DNA of 64,000 nucleotides from Pseudomonas sp. Leaf48 (lineage in GTDB: Bacteria; Pseudomonadota; Gammaproteobacteria; Pseudomonadales; Pseudomonadaceae). The stretch lies in the NCBI RefSeq assembly GCF_001421885.1, contig NZ_LMLH01000032.1, positions 47,629-111,628 on the forward strand, in the 5' to 3' direction. Each line of letters begins with the position of its first letter. The stretch's first letter is position 1. The position numbers were made by a program, and so were the translations under genes. This document shows, one piece after another, positions 9,094 through 17,596 of this stretch. A model generated the notes under the pieces. That model searched no databases and was not told the origin of the DNA. It saw only the letters and a list, made by a program, of their open reading frames with translations.

Positions 9094-9115
9094 AACTGCC
9101 CATTTTCGGGCAGTT
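9094..9115 (-). terminator. Terminator of the rhodanese gene
   Basis: AACTGCCC, a six-base loop, then GGGCAGTT. Read on the minus strand the hairpin runs into a T-rich tail. It lies 65 bp after the stop of the rhodanese-like gene. Confidence 0.8.
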
Positions 9116-9180
9116 CTGAGCGGCAACGTCAAAAGACTGTCCGCAGCTGCGGGAAGCCTTCTGACGATCTATGTGCTACT

Positions 9181-9615
9181 TCAACATTCGCATCCGATAA
9201 CGGCTTTGGCAGATGGTTGCGCCGCAACATTCAACTCAAACCCCTCATCCAGCCACCCAGTCACCCCGCCGATCATCTCTTTGACGGGGTAGCCGAGTGC
9301 CGCCAGCTTCACCGCAGCCTTGTTCGCGCCGTTGCAGTGGGGCCCGGCGCAATAGACCACGAACAAGCTCGACTTCGAATAATTCGCCAGACTTTCGGCG
9401 GTAAGCTGGCGCCCCGGAATATTGATAGCTCCCGGTACATGACCCCGTTCGAACGCCAGCGGGCCTCGTACGTCCACCAGGATGAAATCGACTTCGCCGG
9501 CCTCCTGACTGGCGTGGACGTCGGAACAATCGGTTTCGAACGTCAGGCGGTTGGTGAAGTGCATCAGGGCAATGGCCGATGGGGCGGCAGGTATTTCGCG
9601 GACCAGACTGGGCAT
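9181..9615 (-). CDS. Rhodanese-like sulfurtransferase domain protein
   Basis: 144 residues forming one rhodanese domain. DFILVDVRGPLAFERGHVPGAINIP (about residues 45-69) is the first signature. The active-site loop is VVYCAGPHCNGANKAA, with the catalytic cysteine as the first Cys (about residue 93), and the C-terminal GGVTGWLDEG closes the domain. The ATG at 9615 begins the protein; longer frames run antisense through ftrA. It is divergent from ftrA with a 102-bp gap, and this pairing recurs in proteobacteria, suggesting FtrA regulates it (inference). Confidence 0.88.
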   Translation of the reverse strand: MPSLVREIPAAPSAIALMHFTNRLTFETDCSDVHASQEAGEVDFILVDVRGPLAFERGHVPGAINIPGRQLTAESLANYSKSSLFVVYCAGPHCNGANKAAVKLAALGYPVKEMIGGVTGWLDEGFELNVAAQPSAKAVIGCEC

Positions 9616-9717
9616 TGGGGGTACTCCAAAGTGTCGGTGGGTGTGGGAAGACTTTATCTGCCTGCCAGTTGCAGCTACAGTGGCGTACAAGACATCGACC
9701 GGGAACTTTCCGCCAAT

Positions 9718-10686
9718 ATGCAATCTGCCCCAGGACTCGTCGCGATTCTGGCCTACGACGGCCTCTGTACCTTCGAGTTCGGCATCGCCGTGGAGATCTT
9801 CGGCCTGTGCCGGCCGGAGTTCGACTTCCCGTGGTACGAGCACCGGATCGTCGCCGTCGATCAAGGCCCGATGCGTGCGATGGGCGGCATCCAGGTGCTG
9901 GCCGATGGTGGTATGGAACTGCTCACAGAGGCTCGCACCATCATCATTCCAGGCTGGCGCGATCGCAGCGCGGCGGTGCCCGAGGAACTACTCGACGCCC
10001 TGCGCCGGGCCCATGCCCGCGGCGCTCGATTGCTGTCGATCTGCTCCGGCGTGTTCGTGCTCGCGGCCACCGGTCTGCTCGACGCCCATGGCGCTACCAC
10101 CCATTGGCGCTATACCGATGAACTGGCCGAGCGCTTCCCCAATATTCTGGTGGACCCGGACGTGCTCTATGTCGATTCCGGCCAGTTGATCACCTCTGCC
10201 GGCAGCGCGGCGGGCATCGATGCCTGCCTGCATCTGGTGGCGCGGGATTTCGGCACCCAGGTCGCCAACTCGGTGGCGCGGCGACTGGTCATGTCGCCCC
10301 AGCGCAGCGGTGGCCAGGCGCAATTCATTCCAACCCCTGTAAGCCCTGCGCCGCGCAGTGATCTTTCCCGGGTCATGCAGTGGGCGCGCGAACGCCTGCA
10401 TGAACCGCTGGAAGTCCGCGACCTGGCCAGCGAAGCGGCCATGAGTGAACGCACGTTCCTGCGCCGCTTCAGCGAAGCCAGCGGCCAGTCACCGAAGACC
10501 TGGTTGCAGCATGAGCGCCTGGGTCGCGCCCGCGAATTGCTCGAAAGCACCGACCAGAACACCGAGCAGATTGCCCAGCGCTGTGGTTATCGCTCGGTGG
10601 AAAGTTTCCGGGTGGCGTTTCGCAGTGTGGTCGGGGTGCCGCCATCGGTGTATCGGGAGCGGTTTGGGCACAAATCCTGTATTTGA
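9718..10686 (+). CDS. ftrA: AraC-type transcriptional regulator FtrA (DJ-1/PfpI-like plus HTH)
   Basis: 322 residues. An N-terminal glutamine-amidotransferase-like (DJ-1/PfpI) domain includes LLSICSGVFVLAATGLL at about residues 105-121, where the Cys occupies the nucleophile elbow, and is followed by a C-terminal AraC double HTH (MSERTFLRRFSEASGQSP and AQRCGYRSVESFRVAFRSVVG). Length and order match the GlxA/FtrA group. The ATG at 9718 starts the conserved SAPGLVAILAYDGLCTFEFG; the upstream in-frame extension overlaps the rhodanese gene antisense and is rejected. It probably controls the divergent rhodanese gene; the inducer is unknown. Confidence 0.9.
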   Translation: MQSAPGLVAILAYDGLCTFEFGIAVEIFGLCRPEFDFPWYEHRIVAVDQGPMRAMGGIQVLADGGMELLTEARTIIIPGWRDRSAAVPEELLDALRRAHARGARLLSICSGVFVLAATGLLDAHGATTHWRYTDELAERFPNILVDPDVLYVDSGQLITSAGSAAGIDACLHLVARDFGTQVANSVARRLVMSPQRSGGQAQFIPTPVSPAPRSDLSRVMQWARERLHEPLEVRDLASEAAMSERTFLRRFSEASGQSPKTWLQHERLGRARELLESTDQNTEQIAQRCGYRSVESFRVAFRSVVGVPPSVYRERFGHKSCI

Positions 10687-10700
10687 GGTGACTTCAAGGA

Positions 10701-10801
10701 CCCCTTCGCGAGCAAGCCCGCTCCCACATTGGATCTGTGGCGAACACCACATTTGTGTGCAACGAAGATCCAGTGTGGGAGCGGGCTTGCTCGCGAAGGG
10801 G
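10701..10801. repeat. REPIN (GCGAGCAAGCCCGCTCCCAC class)
   Basis: 35-bp arms at 10701-10735 and 10767-10801 are near-perfect reverse complements (CCCCTTCGCGAGCAAGCCCG... and its mirror) around a 31-bp spacer. It lies between the convergent ftrA and cobF genes. Confidence 0.93.
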
Positions 10802-10822
10802 CCAGCCTGACCACTCCGAAAT

Positions 10823-11578
10823 TCAGGGCTTGCGCAGCAGATAAGTATCCATGATCCAGCCATTGGCCAGTCGGGCCGCCTTGCGCACCCGCTCGATTTC
10901 ATCCGCCACATCCTTGAGTTTGCCGCTGATAAGGATTTCGTCCGGCGTGCCCAGGTAAGCTCCCCAGAAAATCTCCGTCTCCTGATCCACCACCTGCCGG
11001 TAGGCATCCTGCGCATCGAGCATCACCACCAGGCTGTCGGCATCGCTCACCTGCCCTGCCGCCAGGCGCCGCCCCGTGGTGATCTCGACCGAGCGGCCGA
11101 TCTGATTGAGCGCGACCTTGTGTTGCGCCGCCAGGGCCTGGACGCTGGTAATCCCGGGGATCACTTCGAACTCGAAAACACAGGCACCTGACGCCACAAT
11201 CGCCTGCAGGATGCGAATCGTACTGTCGTACAGCGCCGGGTCGCCCCAGACCAGAATACCTGCACACTGGTCATCAGCCAGTTCCTCGTTGATCAGGCGC
11301 TCGAAGGTTTTCTGCTTGCCAAGGTTAAGATCATCGACACTGGACCTGTAGTCCGGATCGCCGCGTTCGCGCTCAGGGCAGAGCGCTTCGACAAAACGGT
11401 ATGGATGACCGCTGATATAGCGCTCGCAGATCTCTCGGCGCAGGTCGATCAGCTTGTGTTTGCGCTCGCCTTTGTCCATGAGAAAAAACACGTCGACCTG
11501 ATTCAACGCCTTCACGGCCTGCATCGTGATGTAGTCGGGATGACCGGCGCCGATGCCGATCACCAATAGTCTTTTCAT
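10823..11578 (-). CDS. cobF: Precorrin-6A synthase (deacetylating)
   Basis: 251 residues of the tetrapyrrole (corrin/porphyrin) methylase superfamily. CobF methylates C-1 of precorrin-5 with loss of acetate in the aerobic cobalamin pathway, using S-adenosylmethionine. The glycine-rich GIGAGHPDYITMQAVKAL at the N-terminus, GILVWGDPALYDSTIRIL (about residues 107-124) and EVIPGITSVQALAA are superfamily SAM-binding and substrate-loop motifs. The start overlaps the stop of the upstream phosphatase-like gene (TGATG), indicating translational coupling. No other cobalamin genes or cobalamin riboswitch were seen nearby. Confidence 0.9.
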   Translation of the reverse strand: MKRLLVIGIGAGHPDYITMQAVKALNQVDVFFLMDKGERKHKLIDLRREICERYISGHPYRFVEALCPERERGDPDYRSSVDDLNLGKQKTFERLINEELADDQCAGILVWGDPALYDSTIRILQAIVASGACVFEFEVIPGITSVQALAAQHKVALNQIGRSVEITTGRRLAAGQVSDADSLVVMLDAQDAYRQVVDQETEIFWGAYLGTPDEILISGKLKDVADEIERVRKAARLANGWIMDTYLLRKP

Positions 11579-12168
11579 CAGCGCCTTTCCTCGGGGTCGG
11601 TGCCGGGCAAGCGGAGCCGCCAGCGACCATGGAACCTCAACTCGACGGTCGCCAGCGGTTCGACGTCAATCTGATTGGTGCAGGCGCCCTGCAACACCTG
11701 AGTCAACGCCGCGCGAATGACAAAGGGGTGGGTGATGGCAACGATCCGTGCCGATTGCCCCTGCAAGGAAGTCAGCCAGGCGGCCACCCGCTCGCCGAGT
11801 TGAGCCACCGACTCGCCTCCATGGGGTGCAGACGCCGGGTCGTCGAGCCATTGCTGGAGTACCAGCGGTTCGGTTTTTTGCAAATCACCAATGCGCATGC
11901 CTTTCCAGCGTCCGAAATCACAATCCCTCAGCGCCTCGACAACCTGCGGGTCACAGCCGAACAAGCCAGCGGTTTGCCGTGTGCGCAGTTCCGGGCCGCA
12001 CAGCAAAAGCGCTGCGCCATCGAACTGATGACGACGCGAGCCTTGAGCCCCTTGCCAATCCGGTTCCAAGGGTTCGTCCACAGGAAAACGCGCCAGTTTC
12101 TGTGCGACTGTTCGAGCGTGGCACATCAGGGTCAAACGGGTCGCCTGCACAAAGATCACTCTATCCAC
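11578..12168 (-). CDS. Histidine-phosphatase-superfamily protein coupled to cobF
   Basis: 196 residues resembling the phosphoglycerate-mutase-like histidine phosphatases, here preceding cobF. The superfamily RHG active-site motif is altered: LTLMCHARTVAQ (about residues 12-23) has CHA where R-H-G is expected. The second part is recognisable (CGPELRTRQTA, LRDCDFGRWKGM, and ITHPFVIRAAL with the C-terminal His). The position suggests an alpha-ribazole-phosphatase-like (CobC) role in cobalamin synthesis, but the missing Arg makes activity uncertain. The start is GTG at 12168; internal starts are possible. The coding frame overlaps cobF by one base. Confidence 0.75.
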   Translation of the reverse strand: MDRVIFVQATRLTLMCHARTVAQKLARFPVDEPLEPDWQGAQGSRRHQFDGAALLLCGPELRTRQTAGLFGCDPQVVEALRDCDFGRWKGMRIGDLQKTEPLVLQQWLDDPASAPHGGESVAQLGERVAAWLTSLQGQSARIVAITHPFVIRAALTQVLQGACTNQIDVEPLATVELRFHGRWRLRLPGTDPEERR

Positions 12169-12390
12169 GGGAAGGGAAACGGCATTGCACCATCATTGAT
12201 TATGCAATTGTGCCGCAAGAAGGTCGTACCGGGGTGTTTGCTTTTACTGATCGACGCCGCTGCATTTCGCCCCATTTTCGGGCACGCGTAGCCCGAGCGT
12301 AAATTAACTAGACAGGCAATACTCGATAATTAAATACTGTTTTCAACGGATTGTAGAAACGTACTTTCCCCTCATCCAGCAGGAGCCCGG

Positions 12391-12447
12391 ATGCCCTATC
12401 TCAATGATTCGATCAGCAGTTCCACCACGCTATCGCCTCAACCTGAA
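12391..12447 (+). CDS. Possible 18-residue leader peptide
   Basis: ATG follows a good AGGAG ribosome site (12381-12385) and encodes MPYLNDSISSFHHAIAST then TGA. It lies 171 bp before the succinyltransferase pair on the same strand. It may be a leader peptide, the remains of a longer gene, or chance. The remaining sequence between 12169 and 12618 shows no other gene. Confidence 0.25.
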
Positions 12448-12618
12448 TATTCTGGCGTCCGCCAGGTTCAACGTCGTTAAACCCGGAAGCGTCTGACAAG
12501 AAAAAGAGCAGCGCCTGACAAACGTTCAGACGACTGCCGATTTAATGTGTGGAAAACCGACAGTGATAGTCGGGTTCGGCGGCTAGACCACCGAATCCAT
12601 TGATACAGGAGTATCTCC

Positions 12619-13635
12619 ATGCTGGTCTTGCGTCCCGTCGAACTGACCGACCTCCCCCAGTTGCAGCGTCTGGCTCGCGAAAGCCTCGTGGGCGTCACGT
12701 CGCTGCCCGACGATAGTGAACGGTTGCGCGAGAAGATTCTCGGCTCCCGTGCCTCTTTCGACCAGGACGTGCAGCATCAGGGCACGGAAAATTACCTGTT
12801 CGTGCTAGAAGACCTGACGACTCGGCGCCTGGCGGGCTGTTCGGAAATTCTCGCCACAGCCGGCCCCGGCGAGCCGTTCTACAGCCTGCGCAACCGCGAC
12901 TTCACCAGCGCCTCGCGGGAGCTGAACATCGAGCACGGCGTCTCGGCGTTGTCGTTGTGCCAAGACCTCAGCGCTCACACCTTGCTGCGCGGTTTGCATA
13001 TTGACCCACCGCTCTCGCGAACGGCGTATTGCGAATTGCTGTCGCGGGCGCGCCTGCTGTTCATCGCCGCCCACGCCCGGCGCTTTGCCGAGGCGGTGAT
13101 TACCGAAATTGTCGGCTTCAGCGACGATCAGGGGCAATCGCCGTTCTGGGATGCCGTGGGCAAGCATTTCTTCGACCTGCCTTATGTGGAGGCCGAACGG
13201 TTGTGTGGCCTGGAGAGCCGGACGTTCCTCGCCGAATTGATGCCGCAATACCCGATTTATGTGCCCATGCTGCCCCAGGCCGCACAGGACTGTATCGGTA
13301 GAATCCACCCCGATGGCCAGGAAGCCTTCGATATCCTTGAGCGTGAAGGCTTCGAAACCAACAGCTATGTCGATCTTTTCGATGGCGGCCCGACGCTGTA
13401 CGCGCGCACCGCGAATATCCGTTCCATCGCCCACAGCCAAAGGGGGATAGCGCAGCCTGGAACAATCATCGATGCCACGGGCACCTACCTTGTCAGCAAT
13501 GAGTTCCTGGGTGATTACCGGGCCATCGTCGCCGACCTGGGCCCCATCGCTGGCCAGTCGGTGACCCTCGATGCAGCCATGTGCGCAGCCTTGAAAGTCA
13601 CCGCGGGCAGCCCGGTCCGCCTGATCGCCCTGTGA
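12619..13635 (+). CDS. Arginine/ornithine N-succinyltransferase alpha-subunit-like protein (AruF paralogue)
   Basis: 338 residues, the normal length of AruF. AOST transfers succinyl from succinyl-CoA to the alpha-amino group of arginine or ornithine, the first step of the AST pathway. Family blocks are VGVTSLPDDSERLREKI (residues ~24-40), YLFVLEDLTTRRLAGCS, QSPFWDAVGKHFFDL (about residue 173) and FLAELMPQYPIYVPMLP. From memory it is clearly diverged from the canonical AruF, and the later pathway genes (aruD, aruB, aruE) are absent, so it is probably a paralogue with its own substrate. It is followed by its beta-like partner 49 bp downstream. Confidence 0.82.
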   Translation: MLVLRPVELTDLPQLQRLARESLVGVTSLPDDSERLREKILGSRASFDQDVQHQGTENYLFVLEDLTTRRLAGCSEILATAGPGEPFYSLRNRDFTSASRELNIEHGVSALSLCQDLSAHTLLRGLHIDPPLSRTAYCELLSRARLLFIAAHARRFAEAVITEIVGFSDDQGQSPFWDAVGKHFFDLPYVEAERLCGLESRTFLAELMPQYPIYVPMLPQAAQDCIGRIHPDGQEAFDILEREGFETNSYVDLFDGGPTLYARTANIRSIAHSQRGIAQPGTIIDATGTYLVSNEFLGDYRAIVADLGPIAGQSVTLDAAMCAALKVTAGSPVRLIAL

Positions 13636-13684
13636 GCATGACCCGACAGGTACAACCACGCATTCATGAAGAAGGAACTGCAGC

Positions 13685-14719
13685 ATGATTGTTCGCCCGG
13701 TTCAGATCACTGACCTGCCCGCCTTGCTGATGCTGGCGCGCCAGGCCGGCCCGGAATTGACCAGCCTGCAAGCCAGTGAAGAACGCGTGACCCACCGGGT
13801 TCGCTGGGCCCAGCGGACCTTCGCCGAACAGGTCGATCGTGCCGACGCCGATTACCTGTTCGTGCTCGAAGACGACGAGCAGCAAATTCTCGGCGTCAGC
13901 GCCTTGACCGGCGGGATCGGGATGCGTGAGCCCTGGTACAACTACCGCGTCGGGTTGACGGTCAGCTCATCACCGGGCCTGGGCATCCAGCGCCAGATCC
14001 CGACCCTGTTCCCGAACAACGAAATGACCGGGCAATCGGAAATCAGCTCTTTATACTTGCGGCCCGATCAGCGCCACGGGACCAACGGCCGACTGCTGGC
14101 ACTGGGGCGCCTGTTGTTTGTCGCCGAATTTGCCCACCTGTTCGGCGATAAACTCATCGCCGAACTGCGCGGCTGCGCCGACGAACAAGGCTGCTCGCCG
14201 TTCTGGGACAGCCTGGGCCGGCATTTTTTCAAGATGGACTTCAAGCACGCCGATCACTTGTCGGGGCTGGGCAACAAGTCATTCATCGCCGAACTGATGC
14301 CCCGCCAGCCGCTCTATACCTGCCTGCTGACCGAACAGGCCCAGGCCGTCATCGGCAAGGTCCATCCGGACAACGCAGCGACATTGAAGATCCTCACCGA
14401 CGAGGGTTTTACCCACCAGGGCTACATCGACATCTTCGACGCCGGCCCGGTTATCGAAGCCCCGGTTTCGGCTATCCGTACCGTGCGTGACAGTCAGGAG
14501 CTACTCCTGGCCGTGGGTTCAGTCGATGAACATTCGCCCCACTGGCTGATCCACAACCGCCGGCTGGAAAACTGCCGCATTACCACTGCCCCTGGCAGGC
14601 TGGCGGGCAACAGCCTGATGGTTGATCGCCAGACCGCCAAGCGCCTGCAACTGCAGCCTGGCGATTCGGTACGCGCAGTGCCGTTGCTCAACCAGCGCCA
14701 GCGAGCGGTGGCGGCATGA
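13685..14719 (+). CDS. Arginine/ornithine N-succinyltransferase beta-subunit-like protein (AruG/AstA paralogue)
   Basis: 344 residues of the same fold as the preceding gene: MIVRPVQITDLPALLMLARQAG at the start, YLFVLEDDEQQILGVSAL, SSLYLRPDQRHGTNGRLLALGR (residues ~119-140, the probable acyl-CoA-binding helix-loop) and CSPFWDSLGRHFFKMDF. In this subunit the acyl-CoA loop is better conserved than in the alpha-like partner, matching the division of labour in AOST. An AAGGA ribosome site precedes the ATG. The two genes form an operon, probably extended to the oxaloacetate decarboxylase gene 193 bp downstream. Confidence 0.83.
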   Translation: MIVRPVQITDLPALLMLARQAGPELTSLQASEERVTHRVRWAQRTFAEQVDRADADYLFVLEDDEQQILGVSALTGGIGMREPWYNYRVGLTVSSSPGLGIQRQIPTLFPNNEMTGQSEISSLYLRPDQRHGTNGRLLALGRLLFVAEFAHLFGDKLIAELRGCADEQGCSPFWDSLGRHFFKMDFKHADHLSGLGNKSFIAELMPRQPLYTCLLTEQAQAVIGKVHPDNAATLKILTDEGFTHQGYIDIFDAGPVIEAPVSAIRTVRDSQELLLAVGSVDEHSPHWLIHNRRLENCRITTAPGRLAGNSLMVDRQTAKRLQLQPGDSVRAVPLLNQRQRAVAA

Positions 14720-14912
14720 TCGCCGCCCTGTAGTGATTGTCCAGATACGCTACAAGCAAGACTCTCCTCTTGCCCGCTGTCACAACGGTCGGGCGCATTC
14801 GGTCGTGGCTTGCAAATTCGTCATCATGGTTGCCCCCCCCTCGTGATAGCCTTTTGTTCCTTCGGCGTTGACACTTTTGCTCAAGCCTTTCCATTCCATT
14901 GGTGGAACTCAT

Positions 14913-15782
14913 ATGTCCAGGCTTTCTCATCAAGATTTGCGCCGCAATTTTCGTCAACTGTTCGCGTCCAACACCTGCTACCACACCGCTTCGGTTTTCG
15001 ACCCTATGTCGGCGCGCATCGCCGCCGATCTGGGCTTCGAAGTCGGGATCCTCGGTGGCTCGGTCGCGTCGTTGCAAGTACTGGGGGCACCCGACTTTGC
15101 CTTGATCACCCTCAGCGAATTCGCCGAGCAGGCCACCCGCATCGGCCGTGTCGCCCAACTACCGGTGATTGCCGACGCCGACCACGGTTATGGCAATGCA
15201 CTCAATGTCATGCGCACCATTGTCGAGCTTGAACGCGCCGGTATCGCCGCCCTGACCATCGAAGACACCCTGCTGCCAGCCCAGTTCGGGCGTAAATCCA
15301 CCGACCTGATCTCGGTAGCCGAAGGTGTCGGCAAGATCCGCGCCGCGCTGGAAGCCCGTGTCGACACGGAAATGGCGATCATCGCCCGCACCCACGCGGG
15401 GATCCTGCCGGTCCAGGAAATCATCAGCCGCACCCGGCAATATCAGGCGGCCGGTGCGGATGGCATTTGCATGGTCGGGGTAAAGGATTTCGATCACCTG
15501 GAGCAGATCGCCGAGCACCTGAGCGTGCCGCTGATGCTGGTGACCTACGGCAACCCATTGCTGCGAGATGACCAGCGCCTGGCGGAACTGGGTGTGCGCG
15601 TGACCATCGACGGCCACGGCGCCTACTTCGCGGCAATCAAGGCCACCTACGACTGCTTGCGTGAACAACGCCAGATCTTCACCCAGGCGTCGGACCTGAA
15701 CGCGACCGAACTGACCCATACCTACACTCAGCCGGAAGAATATATCCGTTGGGCGAAAGAGTTCATGAGTGTGAAGGAATGA
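14913..15782 (+). CDS. Oxaloacetate decarboxylase (PEP mutase/isocitrate lyase superfamily)
   Basis: 289 residues, the same length as the characterised P. aeruginosa PA4872 oxaloacetate decarboxylase as I remember it. A TIM barrel with VIADADHGYGNALNVMRT (about residues 86-103, metal-binding Asp pair), ALTIEDTLLPAQFGRKS and AIIARTHAGILPVQEIISR. The superfamily's isocitrate-lyase catalytic Cys loop is absent, as expected for this branch. The ATG at 14913 is preferred to an in-frame start at 14868 because it begins MSRLSHQDLRRNFRQLF and follows GGTGG. It acts in the cytoplasm, giving pyruvate and CO2. Its link to the upstream pair is positional only. Confidence 0.88.
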   Translation: MSRLSHQDLRRNFRQLFASNTCYHTASVFDPMSARIAADLGFEVGILGGSVASLQVLGAPDFALITLSEFAEQATRIGRVAQLPVIADADHGYGNALNVMRTIVELERAGIAALTIEDTLLPAQFGRKSTDLISVAEGVGKIRAALEARVDTEMAIIARTHAGILPVQEIISRTRQYQAAGADGICMVGVKDFDHLEQIAEHLSVPLMLVTYGNPLLRDDQRLAELGVRVTIDGHGAYFAAIKATYDCLREQRQIFTQASDLNATELTHTYTQPEEYIRWAKEFMSVKE

Positions 15783-15811
15783 CAGCCTGATGCAGGTGTA
15801 AACCGGTCAGC

Positions 15812-15911
15812 CGCCTTCGCGAGCAAGCCCGCTCTCACACTGGACCTTCGTTGCGCTAAATGTCGTGTTCGCCACAGATTCAGTGTGGGAGCGGGCTTGC
15901 TCGCGAAGGCG
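15812..15911. repeat. REPIN (GCGAGCAAGCCCGCTCCCAC class)
   Basis: Arms CGCCTTCGCGAGCAAGCCCG at 15812 and its reverse complement ending at 15911, with a central spacer containing GTTGCGCTAAATGTCGTG. It lies between convergent genes, the same class as the copy at 10701. Confidence 0.92.
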
Positions 15912-15932
15912 TCGGTTGCTACATCTGATCCC

Positions 15933-17006
15933 TCACAGCAAATCCAGCAGTTCAGGCTCGGATTTGCCATCCCCACAGCAGATCACGCGGTTACGGCCGG
16001 TGGTCTTGGCTTCGTACAGCGCGTGATCGGCGTCGTTGAGCCAGAGGGTGGCGTCAGAATGCTGCGGGTCAAACGCCGCCAGCCCGATGCTCAGGCTGAC
16101 CTTGAGGGCCGGATCCTGCTCATAGCCCAGTGTCGCAAAGCGATTGCGCAGGGCATCCATGACCGCCGCCGCACGGTCCAGTGGCAGGTCGGGAAGGATC
16201 ACGCAGAACTCGTCACCACCATAACGTCCGCCGACATCGGCCGCGCGCAGGTTCTGCCTGAGCATTTTGCCGAGCTGGCGCAATACGATATCACCGGCCA
16301 CATGGCCATAGGTGTCGTTGATGGCTTTGAAATGGTCGATGTCGATCAACGCGATGGCCCCGCCCTTGTGCTGGCGCTTGCAGCGCTGGAATTCGATTTC
16401 CAGCTGATCCTTCCAGGCACCGTGATTGAGCAGCCCGGTCAGGCTGTCGGTACGGCTCAGGGCCAGCAATTCGCGCTTCTGACGGCCGAGCGTGTGGGCT
16501 TGCCGAAAGCAGATCCAGCCCAGCAACAGCGGATAAAAACACAGCAAGGGTAAACAGGCGTAAAGCTGCAGCGGGCTGGTCGCCGGAATGAAGGCCGGGG
16601 CGAAAATCTGCAGGCCGACGCCAATCCCCAGCACCTGGGCTGCAGTGCCCGCCAGCAGAAAACGCAGGCCGCCAATGGCCACGTTGTTCATTGCCATCAT
16701 GGAAATAGTGGTGGCGCTGGGCAGCGGGTTGAACTGCATCGCGGCAATCCAGAAACCACCCATGAAGGCATCTATCAGCAGATTGCGGTGCTCGGCGTGA
16801 TAAGGCGCCCGGGCACGACGTGCCCATTGGTACGCCAGATGGGGCCAGAGCAGCGCATTGACCAGCATCACCCCCCAGGCCCAGGGTGGCGGGTCCAGCG
16901 GGTACATTGCCGCGCCCACGCACAGCAATCCAAGGAGAAGCCCGAGGGTTCGCGACGTATAGAGCCTCCTGGCCAGGGAAATTCCTTGTACTGCAGCTTT
17001 TTCCAT
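15933..17006 (-). CDS. Membrane-bound diguanylate cyclase (MASE2-GGDEF)
   Basis: 357 residues. The N-terminal ~180 residues form the hydrophobic MASE2 sensor domain (RRLYTSRTLGLLLGLLCVGA at residues 13-32, several further membrane segments). The C-terminal GGDEF domain has an intact active site, RYGGDEFCVILP (about residue 270), and an intact inhibitory I-site RAAD five residues before it. It should therefore make cyclic di-GMP from GTP and be product-inhibited. This layout is like AdrA/YaiC, which governs cellulose and biofilm formation in enterobacteria; the target here is unknown. The gene stands alone between a REPIN and the DUF3010 gene. Confidence 0.92.
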   Translation of the reverse strand: MEKAAVQGISLARRLYTSRTLGLLLGLLCVGAAMYPLDPPPWAWGVMLVNALLWPHLAYQWARRARAPYHAEHRNLLIDAFMGGFWIAAMQFNPLPSATTISMMAMNNVAIGGLRFLLAGTAAQVLGIGVGLQIFAPAFIPATSPLQLYACLPLLCFYPLLLGWICFRQAHTLGRQKRELLALSRTDSLTGLLNHGAWKDQLEIEFQRCKRQHKGGAIALIDIDHFKAINDTYGHVAGDIVLRQLGKMLRQNLRAADVGGRYGGDEFCVILPDLPLDRAAAVMDALRNRFATLGYEQDPALKVSLSIGLAAFDPQHSDATLWLNDADHALYEAKTTGRNRVICCGDGKSEPELLDLL

Positions 17007-17160
17007 GGGGCCTCTGTGCCACTGGACGGAACCGGATCACTGTGCCTCTTTCATGCTGGAGTTTATCAGGGCGAGGTTAAATAGCCATCACCGGCTGGCG
17101 GCCGCCACCCCTGGGCACGAACCTATGAGTCGGCTTGCTGGCTCTACAGGATGTGTGTGC

Positions 17161-17577
17161 TTACTTTTCCATCAGTGCCAAACACGCCGCTTTGTACGCC
17201 TCATGCTGATATTTATTCAGCGTCTGCGGCAGCTCAACTGCAAATTTCTTGCACCGCGCCGTGATGGCCTGCGGCGAGAACAACGCCACTTCGCAACTCT
17301 CCAGCAACTGGAAAACGCCCTCGATCTTGAACGTGGTTGGCCCACCGGCGAACTCGCATTTTTTGCTGCGCTTCTTGATCGCAATGCGGTCAATGGAATT
17401 CTCCCGGACAAAGGATGCAACCTGGGCCGCGAAGAGTTTGACGTTGGCGGCGTCGTCGTCATCCTCCAGGGCGATCTTCTTGGTGGCGAGCGCGAGGTGG
17501 CTCAACGCCGAACCGTCGAGGGCGGCCACGGCGATAATCGCTTCATTGCCCTTGATTTCGATGCCGCAGATTTTCAT
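17161..17577 (-). CDS. DUF3010 family protein
   Basis: 138 residues beginning MKICGIEIKGNEAIIAVAAL and ending YQHEAYKAACLALMEK, typical of DUF3010. An early acidic residue, a central KKRSKKCEFAGGP and a late E suggest an RNase H-like or Holliday-junction-resolvase-like fold, but that is inference. No signal peptide or membrane segment. It is the last intact background gene before the AT-rich island. Confidence 0.8.
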   Translation of the reverse strand: MKICGIEIKGNEAIIAVAALDGSALSHLALATKKIALEDDDDAANVKLFAAQVASFVRENSIDRIAIKKRSKKCEFAGGPTTFKIEGVFQLLESCEVALFSPQAITARCKKFAVELPQTLNKYQHEAYKAACLALMEK

Positions 17578-17596
17578 GGTGAATCCATTTCACAGC

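Noticed and set aside
9181..9864. 227-residue reading of the rhodanese gene
   Set aside because: The N-terminal 83 codons are antisense to ftrA; the rhodanese domain begins after the ATG at 9615.
12169..12618. Cobalamin riboswitch upstream of the cobF operon
   Set aside because: No B12-box-like conserved core was found in the leader on the minus strand.
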